This document shows positions 26,848 to 36,516 of a stretch of 64,000 bases of DNA, one piece after another. A program made the translations under genes and the position numbers. The stretch is from Saccharicrinis carchari (GTDB taxonomy: Bacteria; Bacteroidota; Bacteroidia; Bacteroidales; Marinilabiliaceae), in contig NZ_FXTB01000012.1 of the NCBI RefSeq assembly GCF_900182605.1, positions 23,975-87,974 on the forward strand, given 5' to 3'. Under the pieces are notes generated by a model that worked only from the letters and a program-made list of their open reading frames with translations, ran no database searches and was not told the origin of the DNA. Within the stretch, counting starts at the first letter, position 1; each line of letters starts with the position of its first letter.

Positions 26848-29800
26848 TGAAGCTTCAGTTTAAAGAGCAAGGTTTTCAGATAGATGCAGTAAAAGCGGCG
26901 GTGGATTGTTTTAAGGGGCAAGCCTTAAAAACCAACCGCTTTACCTTGGAACGCAGCCGCAGGCTAATAGAAAAGGCCAGGTTGGCCGCCCGGGGTGCTT
27001 CTACCATCGAATTTGAGCAAGACGTGCTGGAAGATATAGGGTACCGGAACAGCGGCATCCAGATTACCGAAGCGCAGATACTTAAAAATATACGCGAAGT
27101 ACAGCAATTCAACGACCTGTTCGAGAGCCAACAGATTGAACGGCCCAAAGGCACAAAATTGGGCTACAACCTAACCATCGAAATGGAAACGGGCACAGGC
27201 AAAACCTATACCTATATCCGCACCATGTACGAGCTGCACAAACATTACGGGTGGAGCAAGTTTATCGTCATCGTGCCCAGCATCGCCATCCGCGAAGGGG
27301 TTTTTAAATCCTTTCAGGTAACGCAGGATCATTTTCAGGAGCTGTATGGCCATAAAATAAATCCATTTATATACAATTCGGGCCGGCCACAGGATATTGA
27401 AAACTATGCTTCGGACAGTCGTATTAGCGTGATGATTATCAACACGCAGGCTTTTAATGCCCGGGGAACCGATGCCCGAAGAATCTATCAGGAGCTGGAC
27501 CAGTTTGGCACCCGCAGGCCCATTGAAATTATCGCACAAACCAACCCTATCTTGATCATCGATGAACCGCAATCGGTTGAGGGGGCAAAAACCCTGGAGA
27601 GCATGCAGGATTTCAACCCCCTGCTCACGCTCCGGTATTCGGCTACCCATAAAGTCGATTACAACAAAATATATCGTTTAGATGCCCTGGACGCCTACAA
27701 CAAGCGCCTGGTAAAAAAGATACAGGTAAAGGGGATCAACCTAAAGGGTTCTACCGGCACCACAGGTTATTTATATTTGGAGCACATAGAAAGGAGCGCA
27801 AGCAAGCCACCCCTGGCGGTGCTTGAGTTTGAGCAGCGGACCAAGGCCGGCGCCATTAAAAAAGTGAGGAAAAAACTGGCACAGGGAGCCAACCTGTACG
27901 AGCTATCGGGCAACATGCCCGCATATAAAAACCAGGTAATAACAGATATAAACGCATACCTCAATAAAGTGGCCATCGGAGGGCAAGAGCTCTACCCCGG
28001 CGATATACTAAACGACAAGGACGAAAATGACTTCCGCAGGGTGCAGATACGCGAAACCATTATGTCGCACCTAAAAAAGGAAAAGCAATATTTTGGCATG
28101 GGCATAAAGGTGCTGTCCCTTTTCTTTATAGATGCCGTGGAAAAATACCGGGTGTACGATGAATCGGGGGACGAACTGCTGGGCGAATATGCCCGGATAT
28201 TTGAGGAGGAATACGATAAGGTAAGAAGCGATTTCCTGGATTTGTTTCAGCAGGAATACAACGAATTTTTGTATGCCACCGACCCGGGCCAGGTTCACAA
28301 AGCATACCTGCCCGATGGGCAGACGGGCCTGCCCGGCAGATACGACGAGTATTTAAAGCGCGACCCGGCCGAAACGGTACACCAGGGCTATTTTTCCATT
28401 GATAAAAAGAACAAGCTCACAGATCCCAAGGTAAAGCGGGGAAAGGAAGACTCGGACGATATTTCGGCCTACGAACTTATTATGAAGGACAAGGAGCGCC
28501 TGTTGAGCTTTGATGAGCCTACGCGTTTTATCTTTTCGCACTCTGCACTAAAAGAAGGTTGGGACAACCCCAACGTGTTTCAGATATGTGCCTTAAAAAA
28601 CACCGACAGCGGCAGCCAAACCAGGCGCCGGCAGGAGGTGGGCCGGGGCATGCGCCTTTGTGTGAACAAAAACGGCAACCGTCTGGATTTTGATTCGGTG
28701 GGCGACCGCGTACACGAAATAAACAACCTGACGGTTATCGCCTCCGAAAGCTACGAAGCTTTTGCCAAAGGCCTGCAGCACGAAATTGCGGCAAGCTTAA
28801 AGGACAGGCCGCAGAAAGCAGAGGTGGAATATTTTGTGGGCAAGTTAATTCGTAACGAAAAACAGGACGAGTGCCGCATTACGGAGGAAGATGCCAAAAG
28901 ACTAAACAAGCTCCTGTATAAGAATGACGTGATAGACGTGGACGATAAAATTACCTCAATAGGCAGGGAGATAATTGAAGCTAAAAAGATACCCCTGCCC
29001 GAAAACCTGGAACCCTACCGGAATGCGATATGCAGTTTATTGCAGGCCGTTTACACAGGCAGCGAGTTTAAACCCGAAAACGAGCGCGATAAAATACTTG
29101 TAAGCACCAATAAAAACTTTTTCAGGAAAGAGTTCCGGGAGCTTTGGGAAAAAATTAATTTGAAAACCATTTACGAAGTCCGGTTCGATACGGCAAAGCT
29201 GATAGAGGACAGCAAAAACCTGATTAATGCACAACTGCATATCGCCGATAGGATATACGAAATAAAAACAGGCGAACTGCGCGACGGCTCAAAAGAGCAA
29301 ATGAAGGATGGGGTTTTGATAAAAGAGACCAAACGGGAGAACCTGAAATTAAAGAACGACCTGTATGCCAACACGGTTTACGATATTGTTGGGGAGATTG
29401 AAGTGCATACCAACCTTACGAGGCAAACCATTGTAGGGGTGTTGAAGAAACTGAACCCGGAAAAATTCGCTTTGCTCAGAAAAAATCCCGAAGAGTTTAT
29501 TTCAAAGTGCAGCAAGCTGATAAACGAAGTGAAAGCAAGCTTGATCATCAACAATATCGTTTATCACAAAACGGAGGAAAGGCACGATGCAAAAACGGTG
29601 TTTACTAACGACAAATCGGCTTTGCACAATGCCGAGATGCTTAAAAAGCATATCTACGATTTCCTGATTTCCGATTCGCAAATAGAATCGGATTTTGCCA
29701 CAGCCTTGGAAAACAGCACCGAAGTGGTAGTTTATGCCAAACTGCCCAAAAGCTTTTATGTTACTACCCCGGTTGCAAGATACAGCCCCGATTGGGCCAT

Positions 29801-29996
29801 CGTATTCGATAAGGACAAAGTACGCCACATCTATTTTGTGGCCGAGACCAAGGGCTCCGATTCGGACATGGATTTGCGCGAAATAGAAAAGCTGAAGATC
29901 CATTGTGCCGGCGAGCATTTTAAGGAAATAAGCGGAAACGAAGTGAAGTTTGAAAAAGTAAGCAGCTACGAAAGGCTGCTGGAAATTATCAACTAA
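26847..29996 (+). CDS. res: Type III restriction endonuclease (Res)
   Basis: The start is taken at the ATG at 26847, which overlaps the previous stop as TAATG and gives the family N-terminus MKLQFKEQGFQIDAVKAAVD. The product of about 1049 residues has Walker A (METGTGKTYTYI, about 110), a DEAD-like box (LIIDEPQSVEG), helicase motif VI (RRRQEVGRGMRLCVN) and a C-terminal PD-(D/E)xK nuclease (SPDWAIVFD then FVAETKG). Res translocates on DNA and cuts after meeting a second complex. The overlap implies translational coupling with the AlbA-type gene. It appears intact. Confidence 0.92.
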   Translation: MKLQFKEQGFQIDAVKAAVDCFKGQALKTNRFTLERSRRLIEKARLAARGASTIEFEQDVLEDIGYRNSGIQITEAQILKNIREVQQFNDLFESQQIERPKGTKLGYNLTIEMETGTGKTYTYIRTMYELHKHYGWSKFIVIVPSIAIREGVFKSFQVTQDHFQELYGHKINPFIYNSGRPQDIENYASDSRISVMIINTQAFNARGTDARRIYQELDQFGTRRPIEIIAQTNPILIIDEPQSVEGAKTLESMQDFNPLLTLRYSATHKVDYNKIYRLDALDAYNKRLVKKIQVKGINLKGSTGTTGYLYLEHIERSASKPPLAVLEFEQRTKAGAIKKVRKKLAQGANLYELSGNMPAYKNQVITDINAYLNKVAIGGQELYPGDILNDKDENDFRRVQIRETIMSHLKKEKQYFGMGIKVLSLFFIDAVEKYRVYDESGDELLGEYARIFEEEYDKVRSDFLDLFQQEYNEFLYATDPGQVHKAYLPDGQTGLPGRYDEYLKRDPAETVHQGYFSIDKKNKLTDPKVKRGKEDSDDISAYELIMKDKERLLSFDEPTRFIFSHSALKEGWDNPNVFQICALKNTDSGSQTRRRQEVGRGMRLCVNKNGNRLDFDSVGDRVHEINNLTVIASESYEAFAKGLQHEIAASLKDRPQKAEVEYFVGKLIRNEKQDECRITEEDAKRLNKLLYKNDVIDVDDKITSIGREIIEAKKIPLPENLEPYRNAICSLLQAVYTGSEFKPENERDKILVSTNKNFFRKEFRELWEKINLKTIYEVRFDTAKLIEDSKNLINAQLHIADRIYEIKTGELRDGSKEQMKDGVLIKETKRENLKLKNDLYANTVYDIVGEIEVHTNLTRQTIVGVLKKLNPEKFALLRKNPEEFISKCSKLINEVKASLIINNIVYHKTEERHDAKTVFTNDKSALHNAEMLKKHIYDFLISDSQIESDFATALENSTEVVVYAKLPKSFYVTTPVARYSPDWAIVFDKDKVRHIYFVAETKGSDSDMDLREIEKLKIHCAGEHFKEISGNEVKFEKVSSYERLLEIIN

Positions 29997-30015
29997 CCAT
30001 TAACCATACCTATTC

Positions 30016-31563
30016 ATGAAGCTCATTGACAACGTAAGCAACCGCTTAAAAGATGATTTAAAGGTAGAGATAAAGAAAAACGGGAAGCTGGCCATTGCTG
30101 CTTCATCTTTTTCTATCTATGCTTTTGAAGCCTTAAAAAAAGAGCTTTCAAAAATTGATGAGCTGCGTTTTATCTTTACCTCCCCCACTTTTTTGGAGGA
30201 GAAATTTAAAAAGCAATCGCGCGAGTTTTATATCCCCCATATTTATAAAGAGGCAGACCTGTGCGGCGGCGAATTTGAATTGCGCCTTAAAAATGAATTA
30301 AACCAACGGGCCATCGCCAAAGAGTGTTCGGCATGGGTGCAGGAAAAGGCAGTTTTTAAATCGAACAAACATAGCAACCAGCCGCTCAACAGCATTATAC
30401 ACGTCGAAAATGCCGAGGGCTCCGGTGTGGCCTACACCAATGTAAACGGTTTTACAACTTCCGACTTGGGTATTACCCACAAAAAAGGATTCCCCACGCT
30501 CATTCAAAAAAATGCGCACCCCCAAAGCAAAGCTTATTTAGAGTGGTTCGACCAGGTTTGGGACAACAAAGAAAGTTTAGAGGATATTACAAAGTTTGTT
30601 CAGGGCTATTTCGAAAACGCTTTTAAGGAGAATAGCCCGGAGTTTATTTATTTTGTCACCCTTTACAATATCTTCAATAACTTCCTCGATGATATTTCGG
30701 GAGATAATTTGCCCGACGACGAAACGGGATTCAAGCACACGCTTATATGGAACAAGCTTTACAATTTTCAGCAGGATGCCGTAATCGGCGCCATCAACAA
30801 ACTGGAAAAATACAATGGGTGCATCATTGCGGACAGTGTTGGGTTGGGTAAAACCTTTTCGGCCTTGGGGGTCATAAAATACTACGAAAAAAGGAATAAA
30901 GACGTATTGGTCCTCTGCCCAAAGAAATTGGAGGATAACTGGAACACCTATCGCCACAACGATAAAAACAACATACTGGCCAAGGACCGTTTTGGCTACG
31001 ATGTGCTTTTCCATACCGACTTGTCAAGGGAAAAGGGGCAGAGCAACGGCAGAAAGCTCGAGAACGTAAACTGGGGCAATTACGGACTGGTCGTTATCGA
31101 CGAATCGCACAATTTCAGAAATAACAATACGTCGGTAGGTAAAGAAAACCGCTACCAGAAACTATTGAGAAAAGTAATACAGGAAGGAATTGAAACCAAG
31201 GTTTTGATGCTCTCGGCAACGCCCGTAAACAACCGCTTTAACGACCTTAAAAATCAATTGGCATTGGCTTACGAAGGTGTTGCCGGCAAGATGGACGAGA
31301 GGCTAGATACCAGCAAAGGGATTGACATTGTTTTTAAGAAAGCGCAGCAAGCCTTTAATATCTGGTCCAAGTTCGATGCGGAACAAAGGACAACAGATAA
31401 GCTGTTGGACATGCTGGACTTCGATTTCTTTGAGATATTGGATAGCCTTACCATTGCCAGGTCGCGAAAACATATTACCACCTATTACGATACCTCGACA
31501 GACTTGGCCGGTCCCTCAAACATCTCATCGATCTGGTTACCGGTTTCCGGGAAAAGGGGATAG
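30016..31563 (+). pseudogene. SNF2-type helicase, truncated by a recombinase fragment
   Basis: The frame gives 515 residues. An N-terminal PLD-like region (LAIAASSFSIYAFEALKKEL) and a SNF2/helicase ATPase half follow each other. The ATPase half has Walker A (IIADSVGLGKTFSALG), Walker B (LVVIDESHNFRNN) and motif III (VLMLSATPVNNRF). At about 31490, after RSRKHITTYYDT, it runs out of register into serine-recombinase DNA and stops 22 codons later. The second RecA-like lobe is missing, so the helicase cannot be complete. Relatives are about 1000 residues long. The gene starts 20 bases past res and was probably part of the same defence operon. Confidence 0.85.
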
Positions 31564-31898
31564 AATTCATCAGTCTTAACGATAGCATCGATACCACCAC
31601 CGTACCAGGTCGGTTAACTTTCAATATCTTCGCCAGCTTTGCCGAATTTGAGCGCGAACTGATCCGGGAGCGTACCATGGCGGGTCTGCAAGCAGCTCGA
31701 GAACGAGGCCACATTGGTGGCCGCAAAAAAGGATTGTCGCCCGAAGCCAAAAGAGCAGCTTATGCATGTTACCAGTTATGGGAGGATCAAAGCAGAACAA
31801 TCCCTGAAGTTTTGAAAATTGTTAAGGTAAGCAGGGCTACTTTTTATAGGTATATTGCATGGGTGAAGGAGCAGAAAGGCAAGAAAAAGGATATATAA
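31491..31898 (+). pseudogene. Serine recombinase (resolvase/invertase), 5'-truncated
   Basis: In a frame offset from the helicase, the DNA reads LDRLGRSLKHLIDLVTGF, then VPGRLTFNIFASFAEFEREL, RERTMAGLQAARERGHIGG, and a C-terminal HTH (IPEVLKIVKVSRATFYRYI). These are the second half of the resolvase catalytic domain, the E helix and the DNA-binding domain. The first 60 or so residues, including the catalytic Ser, are missing. An ATG at 31677 could express only the C-terminal HTH part. It is the debris of a recombination event that also removed the end of the helicase. Confidence 0.88.
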
Positions 31899-31921
31899 TT
31901 ATTAGATGACCTAATATTACT

Positions 31922-31966
31922 ATTCATTAGTGTCCGGTTAAATATTTTTACCGGACACTAATGAAT
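31922..31966. repeat. 17-bp perfect inverted repeat
   Basis: ATTCATTAGTGTCCGGT (31922-31938) is perfectly complementary to 31950-31966 around an 11-base AT loop. It lies just past the recombinase fragment. It could be a terminator for that fragment, or two abutting IS ends (the TAGTGTCCGGT end looks IS-like). Neither is proven. Confidence 0.6.
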
Positions 31967-31981
31967 TTCTATGTATTAAAT

Positions 31982-32206
31982 TCATTTCCTTTTTTTTTGG
32001 GAACATTCGACATGATGGACTAAGATACAGTCCTTTTTTTCGGTATCAAGCCCATCAAACCAAATCAATTTCTCTTTAAACGAAAGGTGGCTCACCTCAC
32101 TTAAGGGGCAGTTCTCTATACGGTTATTAGTAGGACAAGCATACAAAATTCCATATAGTTTGTTGTAATCATATTCTTTTTTACCTGGGTATAAACGCTC
32201 TACCAT
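31982..32206 (-). CDS. Small Cys/His protein of unknown function
   Basis: This 74-residue protein has the spaced pattern ACPTNNRIENCPL, a hydrophobic SFKEKLIWFDGL segment and a final HHVEC before a basic tail. The Cys and His residues could bind a metal. I recall similar small proteins around mobile elements in Bacteroidota, but cannot name a family. It has its own ATG and no close same-strand neighbour. It lies between two pieces of recombinase debris. Confidence 0.5.
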   Translation of the reverse strand: MVERLYPGKKEYDYNKLYGILYACPTNNRIENCPLSEVSHLSFKEKLIWFDGLDTEKKDCILVHHVECSQKKRK

Positions 32207-32297
32207 GATAGCTAATGTTTTATATATGGTTCAACTTCATCTTGTCTAAATGCGTTCAAATAAATGGAGATTTTCCGACTTATTAAAGTCTCCATTT

Positions 32298-32408
32298 GCG
32301 ACAATGGTAACACAATCTAAGGGAGTACCTATTGAGAAGTCTAGTAAAATGCTTGGCCACACCAATTTCAAAACAACGCAAACAAACCTTTCCTTGCATT
32401 ACGAATAA
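32298..32408 (+). pseudogene. Tyrosine recombinase (integrase), C-terminal remnant
   Basis: Thirty-six codons read FATMVTQSKGVPIEKSSKML then GHTNFKTTQTNL and a stop. This is the end of a Bacteroidota tyrosine integrase around the HxxR and LGH motifs; FAT follows where RHTFAT is expected. Everything upstream, including the catalytic Arg-Lys part, is gone. The remnant begins directly after a 9-bp inverted repeat (AAATGGAGA at 32262-32270, TCTCCATTT at 32289-32297). It marks a former mobile-element end. The rest of 32207-32553 holds nothing else I recognise. Confidence 0.8.
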
Positions 32409-32553
32409 GAAAATAAACACAGATATGCAATTCCCAGTGGAAAAACTAAAGGATTCATAAATTGACCTATACAGATGATGATATCAGTATACTTTCCAGT
32501 TGATCTGGATGCATAGAAAACTCCCGCTTGACTATTATTGAGCCGAGAATTTC

Positions 32554-32598
32554 TTTATTTGGAAATTAATTGATATTTCAAACTAATTTCCAAATAAA
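32554..32598 (-). terminator. AT-rich hairpin at the 3' end of PUL2
   Basis: Perfect 15-bp arms TTTATTTGGAAATTA (32554-32568) and TAATTTCCAAATAAA (32584-32598) enclose a 15-base loop. It lies about 65 bases past the stop of the last PUL2 gene. There is no long T run, so the terminator role is likely but not certain. Confidence 0.6.
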
Positions 32599-32663
32599 TC
32601 TTAATATGCTTTACGACAACAACACATGCGCCATAATTCTAGCAATCTTTGCATTGATTCACA

Positions 32664-34055
32664 TCAGTTAAAGTTTACTGTATAAAGCATTTGCCCAATT
32701 TCCCCTATCTGATTACCTTCAGTTGGTAAATAACTTGTTACACCAAAGTTTCCGTTTCCAAAATCAGCAATACCTGGGTTTGCAAAAGATGTAGAACCTT
32801 TAGGCGTTTGCAGATTTAATTGAGTATAAAATCCTCCATCTCCTAATAATAAACGCCATCCTTCCCAAGTATATTTTTGTGTTTGAGCTTCTAGAATTAC
32901 ATATTGATTTTCTCCTGAGTAAAAACTAGATCTAGCACCAATATTACCTGCAAATCCCATAGCAGTTACATTGTAGTTTGCTATTTCATCTTTCCATCCT
33001 CTAAAGTCATCGAAATTATCTAAAACACCAAATGCTTGTAAGTCTACATTGTTATTATCATAAAAATGAAATCCTAGATAAATTCGAGAATTGTCAGGAG
33101 TTGACCCTGTAATTTGACGTATATCTGGTGTTCCCTCAGCACTTGGTGCAAACAAATGTGGCAAAGTTACATTTGATAATGGAATATTGTTTTTCAAATT
33201 TTGATAACTTGTATAATACCTGACTTGAATATAATTGGCTCCCTCAATCACATCTTGTTCATTAACTAAAAGGTATCCATTACCCCACTTTTCAATATCC
33301 CCTTGGTGAGCCCGGTCTCCTAATGTTTTTATATATGTCCAATTCTGAAGATCATTACTTCCAGCCAAATAAAGGTTAAAGTGATTGGAACCTATCATGC
33401 CATGATAAACACCTAGATAGGTATAATCCGGTTCATCAGCTTTTACAACTCGTAATACTTCAATAGACCTATTTTGATCATCTTTCAAATCGAAGAATGC
33501 GTTATTTAAATTTGCATTATTAAGTCCTGCAATCTCATTATAACAACTGATTGATAACCACCAATTATAAGCTATCTGAAGGTTTTTTGCATTATCAAAT
33601 CCTTGTAATACAGAAATTGTATAGCTAGTATTGTTATTATTAGCTGCAATTATGGTATTTCGAAAATTGTCTACGCTCATTGCTGCTAGCTCAGTTTCTG
33701 TTTTTATTTCTGACCCAAGCAAGAAACGGTACATTAAACTGACATACGATAAATCATAATCACTTAATTGTTGAATAAACGATACCGGATCGGATGTCCG
33801 ATTTGACATTTCTACAATTAAAGTATTGCGCATATCATTATAGCTCATGGGATATAACTCTACTGCAGTACGCCAATTATTGAGTATTAAACTTTTTGCT
33901 AAAATGTTTTCATTTGGACCTGTAGTCTGGAATACACTCTTTAGCATCGCACTTTCTACTGCACCTTCTTGAATAGAATCCTCTTTAAATATGTTCTCCG
34001 AACATGAAGACATAAAAAAGATTATAACAACAAGCAATAATTGTATATTTTTCAT
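32664..34055 (-). CDS. Unknown surface lipoprotein with a propeller-like C-terminal half
   Basis: The ATG at 34055 gives about 463 residues with a lipoprotein signal (MKNIQLLLVVIIFFMSSC). Residues 30-170 look helical with no match I recognise. The remainder has repeated SNDLQNWTYIKTLG-type and GNGYLLVNEQDV segments like a GH43/GH32-type propeller, though the clear acidic catalytic motifs are missing. It may bind or cleave glycan at the surface. It follows the GH92 gene by about 15 bases and ends PUL2. I do not assign a family. Confidence 0.7.
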   Translation of the reverse strand: MKNIQLLLVVIIFFMSSCSENIFKEDSIQEGAVESAMLKSVFQTTGPNENILAKSLILNNWRTAVELYPMSYNDMRNTLIVEMSNRTSDPVSFIQQLSDYDLSYVSLMYRFLLGSEIKTETELAAMSVDNFRNTIIAANNNNTSYTISVLQGFDNAKNLQIAYNWWLSISCYNEIAGLNNANLNNAFFDLKDDQNRSIEVLRVVKADEPDYTYLGVYHGMIGSNHFNLYLAGSNDLQNWTYIKTLGDRAHQGDIEKWGNGYLLVNEQDVIEGANYIQVRYYTSYQNLKNNIPLSNVTLPHLFAPSAEGTPDIRQITGSTPDNSRIYLGFHFYDNNNVDLQAFGVLDNFDDFRGWKDEIANYNVTAMGFAGNIGARSSFYSGENQYVILEAQTQKYTWEGWRLLLGDGGFYTQLNLQTPKGSTSFANPGIADFGNGNFGVTSYLPTEGNQIGEIGQMLYTVNFN

Positions 34056-34070
34056 ATTTAATGTGTTCAA

Positions 34071-36356
34071 TTATTTAGTGAATGAATATGGATAATCTTT
34101 GCTGTCGATTCCCCTATTTTTATTGGGTTGGCTGCTCATATCAAACTTAAGCCGGGCTCCCTTCATTAACTCAGGATAGCTCAACCAGTTCTTAGAATAA
34201 GGTTTGTCATTAAAATACATCTTATCAACATATTTATTTTCCGTACTATTTTCGGGAGCTTCGATAGTAATAGTGTTTCCATTTTCGAGTTGTACATATA
34301 CTTTTGGAAACAGAGGAGCACCAAGAACATATTGATCGGCTCCGGGTGTAACAGGATAAAACCCCATGGCACTAAAAACGTACCAAGCCGATGTTTGACC
34401 ATTGTCTTCATCTCCACAGTAACCGTCCGGGTTTGGATTGTATAATTTGTCCATCACTTCGCGCACCCAATGTTGTGTTTTCCATGGTTGACCGGCATAA
34501 TTGTACAGATAAATCATATGCTGTATGGGCTGATTCCCGTGTGCATATTGTCCCATGTTCATAATTTGCATTTCACGAATTTCATGGATGGTTGCACCAT
34601 AATAGGAGTTGTCGAACAATGGAGGCATATTAAAAACAGAGTCGAGCATATTAACAAAAGTTTTCTCACCTCCCATCAAATTTATTAAGCCTTGAGTATC
34701 ATGAAATACGGACCAGCTGTAGTGCCAGCTGTTGCCTTCGGTAAAAGCATCGCCCCATTTAAATGGATTGAAAGGTTTTTGAAAGGTTCCATCTTCATTC
34801 TTCCCTCTCATCAGATTGGTTTCAGAATCGAAGAGATTGCGGTAATTTTGGCTCCGTTTCTTAAAACGTTCAATCTCCTTCTTAGGTCGATCCATAGCTT
34901 TAGCCAGTTTCCATATACACCAGTCGGCATATGCATACTCCAGTGTTCGGGCAGCATTTTCATTGATGCCCACATTGTAAGGCACATACCCCAGTTTATT
35001 GTAGTACTCATGTCCCAGACGGCCGGTAGCACTCACCGTGGGATGGACATTTTCGGTGCCATGCAATACGCCTTGATAGAGCGTTTCCATATCGTATCCG
35101 CGTAAACCTTTCAGATAAGCATCGGCAACTATGGTGGCTGAGTTGTTACCTATCATTACCGGACGATGCCCCGGGCTGGCCCATTCGGGTAAGAATCCGC
35201 TCTCGAGGTAGGTATTTACCAAGCCAGCCTGGATATTCTCATTCAGTGAGGGATACATTAAGTTAAAGAATGGGAATACAGCGCGGAAGGTATCCCAAAA
35301 ACCATTATCGGTAAACATATAACCGGGTAATACTTTCCCATTGTAAGGACTATAATGTACCATTTTATTGTTGGCATCAAACTCATAAAACTTACGAGGA
35401 AAAAGCAAAGTACGATAGAGTGTTGAATAAAAGGTGCGTGTTTGTTCTTCGGAGCCACCTTCAACCCGGATACGACTGAGCTCAGTATTCCAAATGTCTC
35501 TGCCCTCGGCATTTAAGGTGTTAAAATCCTTATTGCCAAGCTCTTTAAGGTTAAGCAAGGCCTGCTCATGGCTGATAAAAGAAGAGGCCACTCGTGCATG
35601 AATCTTTTCGCCCTTACGGGTTTTAAACCCAATCATAACACCCACGTGATTGTCCTCTGCTTCAAGCTGTCCATTTATTAATTTATCTCCGCTCCACACA
35701 GCTTTATACTGTATTGGCTTGTCAAAAATAACCACAAAATAATTGCGGAAATTGTCGGGCACTCCACCACTATTGCGGGTAGTATATCCTATTACTTTGT
35801 TTTCTCCGGGTATTATTTTCACGTACGAACCCTTATCGAAAGCATCGATAACAATAAAGGAGCTGTCGGATTCAGGGAAGGTAAACCGAAACATGGCAGC
35901 CCGCTCTGTTGGTGTAATTTCAGTAGTTACGTCATGGTCGGCCAGATAAACGCTGTAATAGTGAGGTTTAGCAATCTCAGCCTTGTGGGAAAACCAGCTA
36001 GCTCTTTCTTCTTCCATGAAAAGAGGCTTACCTGTGACCGGCATAATGGAAAACTGACCATAATCATTCATCCAAGGGCTGGGCTGGTGTGTTTGCTTAA
36101 AGCCTCTGATTTTATCGGCATCGTAGCTATACTGCCATCCATTGCCCATCTCAGCGGTTTGAGGTGTCCAGAAGTTCATGCCCCATGGTAAGGCAATGGC
36201 AGGATAAGTATTGCCGTTGGAGAGACTGTGCTTGGACTGTGTGCCCATTAAAGTGTTCACATACTCCACCGGATCATGTGATGAACCTGCAGTGGATTGT
36301 GCCTGGAGCGATAAAACAGATGATATAAATAAAAATGCTAAAATAAATCGGTTCAT
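34071..36356 (-). CDS. Glycoside hydrolase family 92 alpha-mannosidase
   Basis: The 761-residue product has a signal peptide ending SLQAQ. The GH92 N-terminal domain starts VEYVNTLMGTQSKHSLSNGN and includes YPAIALPWGMNFWTPQT. The catalytic domain has the family segments FWDTFRAVFPFFNLMYP, SWHYSWSVFHDTQGLI and CGDEDNGQTSAWYVFSAMGF. GH92 enzymes are Ca-dependent inverting exo-alpha-mannosidases. This points to a mannose-containing glycan such as N-glycan or mannan for PUL2. Predicted location is the periplasm. A possible -7 box (TAGGTTTG) lies at 36455-36462. Confidence 0.95.
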   Translation of the reverse strand: MNRFILAFLFISSVLSLQAQSTAGSSHDPVEYVNTLMGTQSKHSLSNGNTYPAIALPWGMNFWTPQTAEMGNGWQYSYDADKIRGFKQTHQPSPWMNDYGQFSIMPVTGKPLFMEEERASWFSHKAEIAKPHYYSVYLADHDVTTEITPTERAAMFRFTFPESDSSFIVIDAFDKGSYVKIIPGENKVIGYTTRNSGGVPDNFRNYFVVIFDKPIQYKAVWSGDKLINGQLEAEDNHVGVMIGFKTRKGEKIHARVASSFISHEQALLNLKELGNKDFNTLNAEGRDIWNTELSRIRVEGGSEEQTRTFYSTLYRTLLFPRKFYEFDANNKMVHYSPYNGKVLPGYMFTDNGFWDTFRAVFPFFNLMYPSLNENIQAGLVNTYLESGFLPEWASPGHRPVMIGNNSATIVADAYLKGLRGYDMETLYQGVLHGTENVHPTVSATGRLGHEYYNKLGYVPYNVGINENAARTLEYAYADWCIWKLAKAMDRPKKEIERFKKRSQNYRNLFDSETNLMRGKNEDGTFQKPFNPFKWGDAFTEGNSWHYSWSVFHDTQGLINLMGGEKTFVNMLDSVFNMPPLFDNSYYGATIHEIREMQIMNMGQYAHGNQPIQHMIYLYNYAGQPWKTQHWVREVMDKLYNPNPDGYCGDEDNGQTSAWYVFSAMGFYPVTPGADQYVLGAPLFPKVYVQLENGNTITIEAPENSTENKYVDKMYFNDKPYSKNWLSYPELMKGARLKFDMSSQPNKNRGIDSKDYPYSFTK

Positions 36357-36516
36357 GGAATTATGTTTTTAATAATAAGATGAATTTAATAAAGGTTTAT
36401 CAAAGAGTTAATTGATATAAACGCCACGACAAGTCCTCCGTATGCATGAGTCATCAAACCTAGAGTCTAAACCCTCGATTTGAATTAATCGACTTTATAT
36501 TATTTACTTTTTTTAA

